Part shown: piece by piece, positions 6,900 to 15,042 of the stretch | How positions within the stretch are numbered: position 1 is the stretch's first letter | Layout: each line of letters begins with the position of its first letter | Assembly (NCBI GenBank): GCA_030038035.1 | Contig: JASHPP010000431.1 | Location: 1 to 26,314, forward strand | Source: Trebonia sp. | GTDB lineage: Bacteria > Actinomycetota > Actinomycetes > Streptosporangiales > Streptosporangiaceae | Length of the DNA stretch: 26,314 bases | Reading direction: 5' to 3' | Translations under genes and position numbers: made by a program | Notes under the pieces: model-generated | Told to the model about the DNA's origin: nothing | Seen by the model: the letters and a program-made list of their open reading frames with translations, nothing else | Databases searched by the model: none

Positions 6900-7154
6900 A
6901 TGGACTGGCGTCACGTTGCCGCCTGCCGTGAGGTAGATCCTGAGCTGTTCTTCCCGATCGGAAACAGCGGTCCCGCGCTCCTCCAGATTGAAGAAGCCAA
7001 GCAGGTGTGCCGGCGTTGCGCGGTGGTTGAGGACTGCCTGCGGTGGGCCATCGACACCGGTCAGGATGCCGGCGTGTGGGGCGGCATGAGCGAGGACGAG
7101 CGACGCGCGCTCAAGCGCCGCACGCTGCGACTGCGGGCGCGCGCTCACGTCTGA
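6900..7154 (+). CDS. whiB1: WhiB-family iron-sulfur regulator, WhiB1/WblE type
   Basis: This 84-residue protein begins MDWRHVAACREVDPELFFPIGNSGPA and ends with a basic SEDERRALKRRTLRLRAR tail. The four cysteines that hold a [4Fe-4S] cluster are Cys9, the pair in VCRRC, and the one in EDCLRW. The GVWGG turn and basic tail, used for sigma/DNA contact, are intact. Similarity to M. tuberculosis WhiB1 and Streptomyces WblE runs the whole length. Family members bind the housekeeping sigma factor, and WhiB1 loses its cluster with nitric oxide. ATG 6900 is chosen because GAAGGAG lies 8 nt upstream and the family starts MDWR; an upstream in-frame ATG at 6819 is rejected. It is convergent with pdtaS. 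Confidence 0.95.
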   Translation: MDWRHVAACREVDPELFFPIGNSGPALLQIEEAKQVCRRCAVVEDCLRWAIDTGQDAGVWGGMSEDERRALKRRTLRLRARAHV

Positions 7155-7223
7155 CCAGTGGAACCGCGCGAGACCGGCTGATCCACCACCGCACACACCA
7201 TCATCTGAATCAGTTAACGAGCC

Positions 7224-8741
7224 TCAGCCCTGGCGTGGCTGCGGTTCGTAGCGGACCGGCAGGTCAACGACCGCTACGGTTCCGCCCCCCGGCCGGGGCG
7301 TGATGCTGAGCCGGCCGCCAAGCTCGGCCACCACCAGCGTCCTGACGATCTGCAGTCCGAGGCTCGTGGTGTTCTCCACATCGAAATCGGCCGGAAGGCC
7401 GGCCCCGTTGTCGCTCACCGTGACCGTGAGCTGCTCTGGAGCCCGCGCGGCGAGCACCTTGATGAATCCGCCTTCAGCGCCGCCGCGCCAGGCCAGCCCG
7501 CCGAACCCGTGCTGCAGCGCGTTCTGCAGCAGTTCGGTCAGCACCATCGCCACCGGCGTGGCCACGGACGCGGGGAGCATGCCGAACTGGCCGGTGATCT
7601 TCGGCGTCACCCGCACCTCCGGCGATGACACCTCGCCAGCCATCATGGCAACCCGGTCAGCGATGTCGTCGAAATCCACGATCTCCTCAGGAGCGTGGGA
7701 CAAGGTCTCGTGGACGATCGCGATCGACCCGACTCGCCGCACCGCCTCCTCAAGCGCCGCGCGTGCCTCGGGCGCGTGCAGCCGCCTGGCCTGCAGCCGC
7801 AACAGTGCCGCGACAGTCTGCAGGTTGTTCTTGACCCGGTGATGGATCTCGCGGATCGTGGCTTCCTTGGTCAGCAGCTCGCGCTCCCTGCGGCGCAACT
7901 CCGTGACGTCCCTGACCAGGACCAGCGCACCGGTCCGCTGACCCGCCACAACCAGCGGGATGGACCGCAGCTGCACGACCGCGCCGTTGCCGTCGATCTC
8001 CGTCTCCAGCGGAGCCCGGCCGCGGGCGACGAGCATCAGCGACTCGTCGACAGGCTCCCCTGGCGTGCTCAGCTGCGCGGTCGCCGGCCCGAGTTCCCCG
8101 CCCATCAGGTCAGCGGTCAGCCCGAGCCTGCGATAGGCGGACTGCGCGTTCGGGCTCGCGTAGGTGACCCGGCCAGCGCTGTCGAGGCGCAGCAGGCCGT
8201 CCCCGACCCGAGGCGAGCGGACCAGCGTGGTGTCCTGGCCGGTGTACGGGAACGTGCCCTCCGACACCATGCGCGCCAGGTCGTCGGCGCCCTGCAGGTA
8301 AGTGAGCTCAAGCCTGCTCGGCGTACGCGCCGAGTTCAGGTTCGTCGACCGCTCGATAACCGCGATGACCCGCCCCTCCCTGGTCACCGGGATCGCCTCG
8401 GCGCGCACCGGAACGCCGCTCGTCCAGTCGGGATCGCTCTCCCGCCAGATCCGCCGCTCGCCGCGTGCCGTGTCGAGCAGCGGCCGCCATCCAGGCCCGA
8501 CCTGTTCCCCGACCACGTCGTCGGGGAAGGAGGTAGGCCCCGTCGTGGGCCGCATCTGCGCGACGGCCACCCAGCCCGAGTCGAGCGCGCCGTCGGGCGC
8601 GCGCAGCGGCACCCACAGGATCAGGTCCGCGAAGGACAGGTCGGCGAGGAGCTGCCAGTCGGACACGAGGGAGTGCAGCCACTCCAGGTCGGCGCCAGAC
8701 AGGCTCGTGTAGTTCCTGGCGAGATCGGTGAGCGTCGGCAC
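7224..8741 (-). CDS. pdtaS: PdtaS-like sensor histidine kinase
   Basis: This 505-residue soluble kinase has no membrane helix. The N-terminus (VPTLTDLARNYTSLSGADLEWLH, then SDWQLLADLSFADLILWVP) is the GAF-like domain of PdtaS. A PAS domain lies around 175-285, followed by the HisKA_2 box EIHHRVKNNLQ (about 299-309), then the ATPase domain with TELLQNALQHG, SDNGAGLP and LGLQIVRTLV. In mycobacteria PdtaS phosphorylates PdtaR, an ANTAR-domain antiterminator, and senses nitric oxide and copper; no PdtaR gene is in the window. The GTG start at 8741 matches the family N-terminus; earlier in-frame starts would overlap bioF. There is no strong Shine-Dalgarno sequence and the start lies 6 nt from a CATTAT hexamer. 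Next to whiB1 as in mycobacteria. Confidence 0.9.
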   Translation of the reverse strand: MPTLTDLARNYTSLSGADLEWLHSLVSDWQLLADLSFADLILWVPLRAPDGALDSGWVAVAQMRPTTGPTSFPDDVVGEQVGPGWRPLLDTARGERRIWRESDPDWTSGVPVRAEAIPVTREGRVIAVIERSTNLNSARTPSRLELTYLQGADDLARMVSEGTFPYTGQDTTLVRSPRVGDGLLRLDSAGRVTYASPNAQSAYRRLGLTADLMGGELGPATAQLSTPGEPVDESLMLVARGRAPLETEIDGNGAVVQLRSIPLVVAGQRTGALVLVRDVTELRRRERELLTKEATIREIHHRVKNNLQTVAALLRLQARRLHAPEARAALEEAVRRVGSIAIVHETLSHAPEEIVDFDDIADRVAMMAGEVSSPEVRVTPKITGQFGMLPASVATPVAMVLTELLQNALQHGFGGLAWRGGAEGGFIKVLAARAPEQLTVTVSDNGAGLPADFDVENTTSLGLQIVRTLVVAELGGRLSITPRPGGGTVAVVDLPVRYEPQPRQG

Positions 8742-8810
8742 TTTTCCATAATGACACGCGCCGGAGGGGCGGAATTTCCCCGCCAGGACGCGACCTGACA
8801 TTATTCCCGC
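8742..8810. promoter_or_regulatory. symmetric divergent promoter of pdtaS and bioF
   Basis: Reading outward on each strand, the same element occurs: TG-n-CATTAT, 6 nt, start codon. On the plus strand it is CATTAT 8799-8804, TCCCGC, ATG 8811. On the minus strand it is CATTAT 8753-8748, GGAAAA, GTG 8741. CATTAT fits a -10 with an extended TGn, and the spacing places both transcription starts on the first coding base. GGCGG/CCGCC arms flank the centre near 8770-8786. Confidence 0.55.
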
Positions 8811-10025
8811 ATGCACGGTTCCGTATCCCAGACGCCCGACCCGCTGGCCCGGCTGCGCACCGCCGCGGCCGCCCGCGACGCCGCCGGGCTCCGACGGCGG
8901 CTCGTTCCCCGCACCCCCGCCGATACAGCGCTTGACCTGGCGTCCAACGACTACCTCGGCCTGTCAGGCGACCCAAGGCTGGCCGCGGCCGCCGCCGCGG
9001 CGGCAGGCACGTGGGGGGCCGGGGCAACGGGGTCCCGGCTGGTGACCGGGACGACCGCGCTGCACGCCGAGCTCGAGGAGGATCTCGCGGACTTCGCCGG
9101 GGCCCGCACCGCCCTGGCTTTCTCCTCGGGCTACCTGGCCAACCTGACCGTCGTGACCGCGCTCGCCGCAGCGCTTGGCGACGGCGTCCTGATCGTGTCC
9201 GACGAGCGCAACCACGCCTCCCTGATCGACGCCTGCCGCCTGGCGCGCGGCCGGGGGGTGCGGTTGCAGGTGACCCCGCACGCGGACGCGGCAGCAGTCG
9301 CCGCAGCGCTGGCCAGCCGCGCGGAGGAAGGTGCCCTGGTCGTCACGGAGGCAGTGTTCTCCGTGGCCGGCGACCTCGCGCCACTCGCGGCACTGCACGG
9401 CGTCGCGCGCCGCCATGGGGCGCTGCTTGTGGTCGACGAGGCGCACTCCTTCGGCGTGCTCGGGGACGGCGGGCGCGGCGCGGCGCACGACGCCGGGATC
9501 GCGGCCGAGCCAGACGTCGTGCGGACCATCACGCTGTCGAAGGCGCTCGGCGGCCAGGGTGGCGCGGTGCTCGCCGCTGACGAGGTCACGCAGACTCTCG
9601 TGGACACCGGGCGGGGGTTCATCTTCGACACCGGCCTGGCTCCGCCGTCGGCCGCCGCCGCGCTCGCCGCCCTCCGCGTGCTGCGCGCCGAACCTGGCCT
9701 GCCCGTCCTGGCACGGCGCAGCACCGCCAGGCTGGCCGGCGTGGCAGCGGACCTGGGCCTGGTCGTCGCCCCGCCGGACGCCGCTGTCGCGGCGGTCGTC
9801 GTTGGCGATCCGCGTGCCGCGCTGGCCGCGCAGCGTGCCTGTGCCGCGCACGGCGTGCGGGCCGGCTGCTTCCGGCCGCCCTCGGTTCCGGCGGGCGGCG
9901 CGTGCCTGCGGCTCACCGGACGGGCCACGCTGACGGAAAACGACCTCGCCGTAGCGTCGCGCGCACTGGCCATCGTGAGGGATTATTGCCGGAATACCGC
10001 AAACGCGGGAAGGAACACAACATGA
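8811..10025 (+). CDS. bioF: 8-amino-7-oxononanoate synthase
   Basis: This 404-residue PLP enzyme of the alpha-oxoamine synthase family condenses pimeloyl-ACP or -CoA with L-alanine to give 8-amino-7-oxononanoate (KAPA), the first ring-assembly step of biotin synthesis. Visible motifs are [15 protein letters not shown] (41-55), [19 protein letters not shown], the [18 protein letters not shown] loop, [12 protein letters not shown] (207-218) with the PLP-contacting Asp and His, and [11 protein letters not shown] with the Schiff-base Lys244. Length is normal. The gene leads a tightly coupled set, its stop overlapping the next ATG (ATGA). No ribosome-binding site precedes the ATG; a CATTAT hexamer ends 6 nt upstream. 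bioA and bioB are not in the window. Confidence 0.93.
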   Translation: MHGSVSQTPDPLARLRTAAAARDAAGLRRRLVPRTPADTALDLASNDYLGLSGDPRLAAAAAAAAGTWGAGATGSRLVTGTTALHAELEEDLADFAGARTALAFSSGYLANLTVVTALAAALGDGVLIVSDERNHASLIDACRLARGRGVRLQVTPHADAAAVAAALASRAEEGALVVTEAVFSVAGDLAPLAALHGVARRHGALLVVDEAHSFGVLGDGGRGAAHDAGIAAEPDVVRTITLSKALGGQGGAVLAADEVTQTLVDTGRGFIFDTGLAPPSAAAALAALRVLRAEPGLPVLARRSTARLAGVAADLGLVVAPPDAAVAAVVVGDPRAALAAQRACAAHGVRAGCFRPPSVPAGGACLRLTGRATLTENDLAVASRALAIVRDYCRNTANAGRNTT

Positions 10026-10831
10026 GCCTGTCTCCGATACCGGCCGAGGACAGCGCAGGCGACCCTAGCGCACCGCTTCCCGGCAAGCCGGCCACTCTCG
10101 GCACGTCGCCGACCGTACTTCGGCTGCCGAAGTACTACCAGGTGAAAAAGCAGTTGCTCGAGTTCACCTCGGCGATGTCACCAGGCAGCCCGGTGCCGCC
10201 TGAGCGGGAACTGGCCAGGCTTTACGCGACGTCCCGGACTACGGTGCGGCAGGCGCTCGCGGAGCTGGTGATCGAGGGCCGGCTGCTGCGCATGCAGGGC
10301 AAGGGCACCTTCGTCGCCAAGCCGAAGGTCGCGCAGGTGCTCGAGCTGGCCAGCTACACCGAAGGCATGCGGCAGCATGGCCTGCACCCGGAGACGAAGA
10401 TCCTCGAGATCGGGTACGTCGCGGCCGACGAGCAGCTCGCCGCGCTCCTCGACATCAGGCCGGGCGGCCGCGTGCTGCGCATCCACCGGCTGCGGCTCGC
10501 CGACGGCGAGCCGATGTCCATCGACACGTCACACCTGCCCGCCCGCCGTTTCCCCGGCCTGCGCAGGCAGCTGGAGCGGCACGCGTCGCTGTACGAAACG
10601 CTGCGCTCCGGATACGGGATCCAGCTGGCCGAGGCCGAGGAGACCATCGAGACCGTGCTGGCCGACCCGCATGACGCCAGGCTGCTCGCCGTCGACCCGG
10701 GCATCCCGCTGCTGCTGCTGTCCCGGCACGCGATCGACTCCGCCGGCCTGCCGGTGGAATGGGCGCAGTCTTGGTACCGCGGCGACCGGTACAAGTTCAT
10801 CACCAGGCTGCGGCGGACTCCTCCCTCATGA
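10022..10831 (+). CDS. dasR: DasR-like GntR/HutC-family regulator
   Basis: This 269-residue repressor has an N-terminal winged helix (about 35-100: [57 protein letters not shown]) and a C-terminal UTRA ligand domain ([62 protein letters not shown]). As I recall DasR of Streptomyces coelicolor, the similarity runs the full length, including the [16 protein letters not shown] and AEAEETIET blocks. DasR is a global repressor of GlcNAc and chitin use and of development, relieved by glucosamine-6-phosphate. Here the gene overlaps bioF (ATGA) and bioD (ATGA), so it is co-translated with biotin enzymes. GGGAAGGA lies 8 nt before the ATG. It may be a true DasR or a paralogue specialised for this operon. 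Confidence 0.85.
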   Translation: MSLSPIPAEDSAGDPSAPLPGKPATLGTSPTVLRLPKYYQVKKQLLEFTSAMSPGSPVPPERELARLYATSRTTVRQALAELVIEGRLLRMQGKGTFVAKPKVAQVLELASYTEGMRQHGLHPETKILEIGYVAADEQLAALLDIRPGGRVLRIHRLRLADGEPMSIDTSHLPARRFPGLRRQLERHASLYETLRSGYGIQLAEAEETIETVLADPHDARLLAVDPGIPLLLLSRHAIDSAGLPVEWAQSWYRGDRYKFITRLRRTPPS

Positions 10832-11673
10832 CCGACCCGGCGGCGCCGCGCGGGATCCTGGTGATCACCGGCACAGGCACCGGCGTGGGCAAGACGGTCG
10901 TGACGGCTGCGGTCGCCGTGCTCGCCCAGGCGCGCGGCGCGCGCGTCGCCGTCGTCAAGCCCGCGCAAACCGGCAGCGACGCGGCGGACGCCCCCGATGT
11001 CGAAACCGTCGAGCGGCTCTCCGGCGTCACCGACACCCACGAGTTCGCCCGCTTCCCCGACCCGCTCTCGCCTGAGGCTGCCGCGCGCACTTCCGGCCTG
11101 CCGCCGCTGGACATGGACGGCGCGGTTGACTACGTGAAGAAACTCGCGCGATCCCGGGACCTGGTCCTGGTCGAGGGCGCAGGCGGCCTGCTGGTGCGCT
11201 ACGACCCGGCTGGCCGGACGATCGCCAGCCTCGCCAGCGCCCTGGGCGCGCCCGTGCTCGTGGTGACGGCTCCCGGACTCGGCACGCTCAACCACACCGC
11301 GCTCACGTGCGAGGCGCTCGCGACGCGCGGCCTGCGACGCTACGGCGTCGTGATCGGCAGCTGGCCGCGCCAGCCCGGCCTGGCCGAGCTGGAAAACCTG
11401 GCCGACCTGCGGGCCGTCGCGGGCGAACCGCTGGCCGGCGTGCTGCCGGAAGGCGCGGGCATCCTCGACCGGGCCGCGTTCCTGGCCATGGCCAGGGTCG
11501 CGCTAGCGCCGCACCTCGGCGGTGAGCGTCCGCAGGGGTTATGGGAGCCGGAGCCTGGGGCCGCCCATCCTTTAGGAGTCACGCGAGCGCGACTTCGCAC
11601 ACTCTGTGACCATTTTGAAGTCCGTTTTGGGCGATTTGTCCATGCAAGGAGTGTGCGAAGTGGGCGCCAGTGA
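10828..11673 (+). CDS. bioD: dethiobiotin synthase with an aberrant C-terminus
   Basis: This 281-residue P-loop enzyme carries out ATP- and CO2-dependent ring closure of 7,8-diaminopelargonate to dethiobiotin. It shows the P-loop GTGTGVGKT (15-23), [21 protein letters not shown], and [24 protein letters not shown], all standard for BioD. The family normally ends near LAPHLGG at about residue 231. Here some 50 further residues follow; the last 27 or so are encoded by a low-GC inverted-repeat element (11592-11661). The natural stop therefore seems to have been lost or replaced. The tail contains [14 protein letters not shown], unlike the rest in composition. The ATG overlaps the dasR stop. Activity is probably retained since the core is complete. 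Confidence 0.9.
   Translation: MTDPAAPRGILVITGTGTGVGKTVVTAAVAVLAQARGARVAVVKPAQTGSDAADAPDVETVERLSGVTDTHEFARFPDPLSPEAAARTSGLPPLDMDGAVDYVKKLARSRDLVLVEGAGGLLVRYDPAGRTIASLASALGAPVLVVTAPGLGTLNHTALTCEALATRGLRRYGVVIGSWPRQPGLAELENLADLRAVAGEPLAGVLPEGAGILDRAAFLAMARVALAPHLGGERPQGLWEPEPGAAHPLGVTRARLRTLCDHFEVRFGRFVHARSVRSGRQ
11592..11661. repeat. 70-nt inverted-repeat element inside the bioD 3' end
   Basis: ACTTCGCACACTC (11592-11604) and GAGTGTGCGAAGT (11649-11661) are perfect 13-bp inverted arms around a 44-nt core of about 45% GC (20 of 44), in a region otherwise above 70% GC. It lies within the reading frame of bioD and is not typical coding sequence. It has no T-run and bioD reads through it, so a terminator role is less likely than a short palindromic repeat or MITE-like insertion. 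No obvious target-site duplication was found at the arm ends. Confidence 0.65.
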
Positions 11674-11725
11674 CCGTTGTGGTTGATGGTGAGCTGCCAG
11701 AGTTGGAGGGGTGAGAGGGGAGTCA

Positions 11726-11744
11726 CCGGGGGGTCGCCCCCCGG
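11726..11744. other. GC hairpin in the bioD-ilvG gap
   Basis: CCGGGGGG-TCG-CCCCCCGG forms a perfect 8-bp stem. It lies 53 nt after the bioD stop and 26 nt before the proposed ilvG start. It could end the bio operon transcript or structure the ilvG leader; there is no T-run. Confidence 0.5.
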
Positions 11745-11769
11745 GGGAAAGCAGGGTAACGTCAGCCCG

Positions 11770-13404
11770 GTGACAGGGATAACCGGGCATGGCGGCGCGC
11801 GCGCCGTCGCGGTGGCGCAGCGGTACGGCGTGACCGCGATGTTCACGCTGTCCGGCGGCCACGTGTTCCCGCTGTACGACGGCGCCGTCAAGGCGGACCC
11901 GCCGCTGCGCCTGGTGGACGTGCGGCACGAGCAGACGGCGGTGTTCGCGGCCGAGGCCACGGCCAGGCTGACCCGCGGGCCCGGCCTCGCGGTGGTCACG
12001 GCGGGCCCTGGCGTCACCAACAGCGTCAGCGCCGTCACCACGGCCTGGTTCAACGGCGCGCCGCTTGTGCTGCTCGGCGGCCGCGCCCCTGACTACTTGT
12101 GGGGCAGCGGTGCGCTGCAGGAGATGGACCACGTCCCCGTGCTCGCGACGGTGACCAAGCGCGCGTGGACCGAGCATGACAAGGGGCGCGTCGCCGCGTC
12201 GGTGGACGAGGCGTTCCGGATCGCGCTGACCCCGCACCGCGGGCCGGTGTTCTGCGACTTCCCGCTTGAGACGATCTACGACCAGGCCGGGGAGGAACTG
12301 CCGCAGGGCGGGCCGGCCCCCGCCGCGGCGCCCGACCCCGGCGAGGTCAGCCGGATCGCCGCGCTGCTTGCCGGGGCCCGGCGGCCCGTCCTCGTGCTCG
12401 GCTCGGACGTGTGGCTCGGCCGCGCCGAAGACGCGGCCAGGCAGGCCGCGCAGGCGCTTCGGCTGCCCGTGATCACGAACGGCCAGGCCCGGGGCGTGCT
12501 GCCCGGCGGGCACGAACTGCTCGTCACCCGTGCCAGGTCGATCGCCTTCGCGGCGGCGGACCTGGTGATCGTGGCGGGGGTGCCGCTGGACTTCCGGCTG
12601 CGCTACGGGTCGTTCGGCCCGGGGGACGAGCCGGCCAACGTGGTGCACGTCGCCGACGAGCGCGGCATGCTCGCGGAGCACTGCCCGCTGGCCGCCGCCG
12701 CGGCGGGCGACCTGACTGCCTTCTTCACCGCGCTCGCCGGCGAGGCCCGGCCTGGGGCCGACCCTGACTGGCTGCCGCGGCTGCGTGCGTCCGCGGCCGC
12801 GGCCGTCGCCGCGGACGCGGCGCTGCTCGCCAGCGACGCCGAACCGGTGCACCCGGTCCGCGTCTACGGAGAGCTGCTCAAGGCGCTCGACGACGACGCC
12901 GTGGTGATCGGCGACGGCGGCGACTTCGTGTCGTTCGCCGGCCGCCACGTCGAGCCGAGCAAGCCTGGCAGGTGGCTGGACCCGGGACCGTTCGGATGCC
13001 TGGGCACGGGCCTGGGCTACGCGGTCGCCGCACGGCTTGCACACCCGTCAGCCCAGGTCGTGCTGCTGCTTGGCGACGGCGCGGCGGGGCTGTCGCTGAT
13101 CGACGTGGACACGCTGGTGCGACATGACCTGCCCGTGGTGATCGTCTGCGGAAACAACGGCGCGTGGGGCCTTGAGAAGGGGCCGATGCGGGCGGTGTAC
13201 GGCTACGACGTCGCCGCCGACCTGCGGCCGGGTACCCGCTACGACGAGGTGGTGCGCGCCCTCGGCGGCGCGGGGGAACTGGTCACCGCCCCTGGGCAGA
13301 TCGGCCCGGCGCTGCGCAGGGCGTTCGCGTCCGGCGTCCCGTACCTGGTCAACATCGTCACCGACGTCTCCGCCGAGTATCCGCGGTCCACGACCGGCGT
13401 CTGA
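11770..13404 (+). CDS. ilvG: acetolactate synthase-like TPP enzyme, IlvG type
   Basis: This 544-residue thiamine-diphosphate enzyme has the three-domain order of the acetolactate synthase family. The N-terminal PYR domain (GGARAVAVAQRYGVTAMFTLSGGHVFPLYDG, VDVRHEQTAVFAAEATAR with the catalytic Glu, TAGPGVTNSVSAV) is followed by a central domain, then the C-terminal PP domain with LLGDGAAGLSLIDVDTLVRHDLPVVIVCGNN, the GDG-N30-NN cofactor motif. It resembles M. tuberculosis IlvG (Rv1820) throughout, including GPFGCLGTGLGYA and RPGTRYDEVVRALGG. The predicted reaction is condensation of pyruvate to acetolactate, but IlvG-type proteins may have another substrate. Start: GTG 11770, after a loosely spaced AGGG; a TTG at 11677 is also possible. 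It follows the bio genes after 96 nt. Confidence 0.85.
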   Translation: MTGITGHGGARAVAVAQRYGVTAMFTLSGGHVFPLYDGAVKADPPLRLVDVRHEQTAVFAAEATARLTRGPGLAVVTAGPGVTNSVSAVTTAWFNGAPLVLLGGRAPDYLWGSGALQEMDHVPVLATVTKRAWTEHDKGRVAASVDEAFRIALTPHRGPVFCDFPLETIYDQAGEELPQGGPAPAAAPDPGEVSRIAALLAGARRPVLVLGSDVWLGRAEDAARQAAQALRLPVITNGQARGVLPGGHELLVTRARSIAFAAADLVIVAGVPLDFRLRYGSFGPGDEPANVVHVADERGMLAEHCPLAAAAAGDLTAFFTALAGEARPGADPDWLPRLRASAAAAVAADAALLASDAEPVHPVRVYGELLKALDDDAVVIGDGGDFVSFAGRHVEPSKPGRWLDPGPFGCLGTGLGYAVAARLAHPSAQVVLLLGDGAAGLSLIDVDTLVRHDLPVVIVCGNNGAWGLEKGPMRAVYGYDVAADLRPGTRYDEVVRALGGAGELVTAPGQIGPALRRAFASGVPYLVNIVTDVSAEYPRSTTGV

Positions 13405-13425
13405 CCCCGGACCGCGCGCCCCCGG

Positions 13426-13638
13426 CTAGTCGATGACGGCGATCAGGTCGTCTTCCTGGACGACGTCGCCCTCGGCGACGTGCAGCTTGGCGACCACCCC
13501 GCTGGTCTCGGTGAGGACCGGGATCTCCATCTTCATGGACTCCAGGATCACCAGCGTGTCGCCGTCGTCGACGTGGTCGCCTTCTGCCACGAGCACGCGC
13601 CACACGTTCGCGACCATCTCCGCGCGGACCTCCGCCAC
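13426..13638 (-). CDS. single-domain biotin acceptor protein
   Basis: This 70-residue protein is a free-standing biotinyl domain. ESMKMEIPV places the acceptor lysine at Lys36; the symmetric half VAEGDHVDDGDTLVIL and VAEGDVVQEDDLIAVID forms the flattened beta-barrel. It resembles M. tuberculosis TB7.3 (Rv3221c), shown to be a biotinylated-type small protein near whiB1 and sigH. BirA would attach biotin and the domain would carry CO2 or serve as a subunit of a carboxylase. No carboxylase gene lies nearby. The GTG start follows GAAGGAG. It converges on ilvG, with 21 nt between stops, so biotin synthesis and a biotin user lie within 2 kb of each other. Confidence 0.93.
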   Translation of the reverse strand: MAEVRAEMVANVWRVLVAEGDHVDDGDTLVILESMKMEIPVLTETSGVVAKLHVAEGDVVQEDDLIAVID

Positions 13639-13657
13639 AGCAGGCTCCTTCGTCTCC

Positions 13658-13688
13658 CCCGGCTTCGCCGGGCCCGGGCGCTGCCCGG
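13658..13688. other. two adjacent GC hairpins between HD gene and biotinyl gene
   Basis: CCCGGC-TTC-GCCGGG (13658-13672) is followed by CCGGGC-GCT-GCCCGG (13674-13688). On the minus strand they come after the HD-domain gene and before the biotinyl gene, where they could terminate the HD operon. Neither has a T-run. Confidence 0.5.
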
Positions 13689-13749
13689 CGTTACGTCAGG
13701 AGGAGCGTACCCGACCGGGGTCTGCCGCGGGCGGCGCCACCGGACGGCG

Positions 13750-15042
13750 TTACGGCCCGAGTACCGAGCGCCTGCTCACCAGCCTGCTCAGCGCCTCGAT
13801 CACGTGCGGGTCGTACTCGGACGCGGTGTCGAGCCGCAGGCGCTGCACGGCCGCCGCCGCCCGGCTGGGCTCCACCGAACTGCCCACCAGGTCGTCGAAC
13901 GCGTTGGCCGCGCGGATGATGCGGCTGCTCAGCGGCGGCTCCTCGCCCCTGTCCCCCGGCCGGCACGGGTCGCTCTGCCGCCGCACGATGTCGGCCACCG
14001 TGTCCAGGACGCGGGCCTGCTGGATGACCTCGGCGCCGTATTCGGCGATCCGCCGCTGCTCTTCCCTGACCACGAGCACCGTCGCGCCGCCCGGGATGGG
14101 TTCGCGCAGCGACAGCTGGCCGATGTCGTGCATGAGCGCGGCGTACTCAAGCTCGAGCAGCGCGGGCTCCGGCATGCCCAGCTCGCGCCCGATGGACACC
14201 GCGAGCTTGGCCACCCGGGCCGAGTGCCCGATCTCCACGTACCCGCCGATCTCGGTCACCCTCGCCAGCGCGCGCACCGTCTGCAGGTAGGTGGCCCTGA
14301 TCCCGGTGTACCTGCGCAGCGCCACCTGGGTGACCAGCAGCGGCGCGGTGAAGACCGCGACCGCCGCGAGCCCCATCACCTCGGCGGCGAAGGCGATGAG
14401 CAGCGCGGACGCGCCCACCGCGGCGCCGACCGGCAGCTGCACGCGGAACTCGTCCAAGAGCATCACGCCGAACCTGGCGCGCAGCGCGTCCGTCCGGATG
14501 AGCGCGACGATGACCGCCTTGACCAGCCAGCCCACGATGACAAGCGAGAACATCACCGGCAGCTCGGACCACCAGCGGCTGCCGATCAGCGAGGCGTTCG
14601 CGAGCGGGCGGAATACCGCGGCCACGCAGGCGACCGACACCAGCTGTGCCGCCATCGCGGACAGCCGGGTGGGTCGGCCGACCGCCACGTGCGGCAGCGC
14701 TCCGATGATCATCCCGATGGCGGACACCGCGATGACCTGCTCAGGGTCCAGCCTGACCGGGCTATTGCCGATGCGGATGAGCAGCGCGTACGCAAGCGCG
14801 CCCGCCGTGGCGATGGGCGCGGCCTCCCGGTCGCCCGGCAGGTTCAGCCGTAGCAGCTCGCCGAACGCGATCAGCCCGCCGAACGCGAGCGCGGCGCGCA
14901 CGTCGCGGACGCCCACCGCGGCGGTCTGCGCGACCGCGGCGATGAGCAGCACGCCCGCGAACAGGACGAGCAGCGACTGGCCGGAATCCAGGACCTGCCG
15001 CGGGAACCCCCGCGGCTCATGCCGTGGCGAAGCCACCGACAT
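13750..15042 (-). CDS. membrane HD-domain protein, degenerate HD-GYP partner
   Basis: This 430-residue protein has a membrane region of about 7-8 helices (roughly 22-240), then a cytoplasmic HD domain. GYVEIGHSARVAKLAVSIGRELGM and ALMHDIGQLSL (His305-Asp306) give the metal-binding HD core. The later HHE-x-x-DG-GYP motif of c-di-GMP phosphodiesterases is missing, and the C-terminal half is shortened (RIIRAANAFDDLVG still recognisable). It is therefore probably not a standard HD-GYP phosphodiesterase. The ATG overlaps the stop of the upstream HD-GYP gene (TGATG), so the two are co-translated, and they may act as a heteromer with this one as regulatory partner. That role is inferred. The gene ends facing the biotinyl gene in the same direction. 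Confidence 0.82.
   Translation of the reverse strand: MSVASPRHEPRGFPRQVLDSGQSLLVLFAGVLLIAAVAQTAAVGVRDVRAALAFGGLIAFGELLRLNLPGDREAAPIATAGALAYALLIRIGNSPVRLDPEQVIAVSAIGMIIGALPHVAVGRPTRLSAMAAQLVSVACVAAVFRPLANASLIGSRWWSELPVMFSLVIVGWLVKAVIVALIRTDALRARFGVMLLDEFRVQLPVGAAVGASALLIAFAAEVMGLAAVAVFTAPLLVTQVALRRYTGIRATYLQTVRALARVTEIGGYVEIGHSARVAKLAVSIGRELGMPEPALLELEYAALMHDIGQLSLREPIPGGATVLVVREEQRRIAEYGAEVIQQARVLDTVADIVRRQSDPCRPGDRGEEPPLSSRIIRAANAFDDLVGSSVEPSRAAAAVQRLRLDTASEYDPHVIEALSRLVSRRSVLGP

Noticed and set aside
10022..11673. DasR binding sites (dre) near the biotin genes.
   Set aside because: I looked for TGGTCTAGACCA-like sequence around bioF, dasR and bioD by eye and found none; a weak GGTCCAGG lies only inside sigR.
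11572..13044. 490-codon minus-strand frame over ilvG.
   Set aside because: Shadow of a well-supported TPP enzyme. Its part over 11592-11695 only reflects the repeat element.
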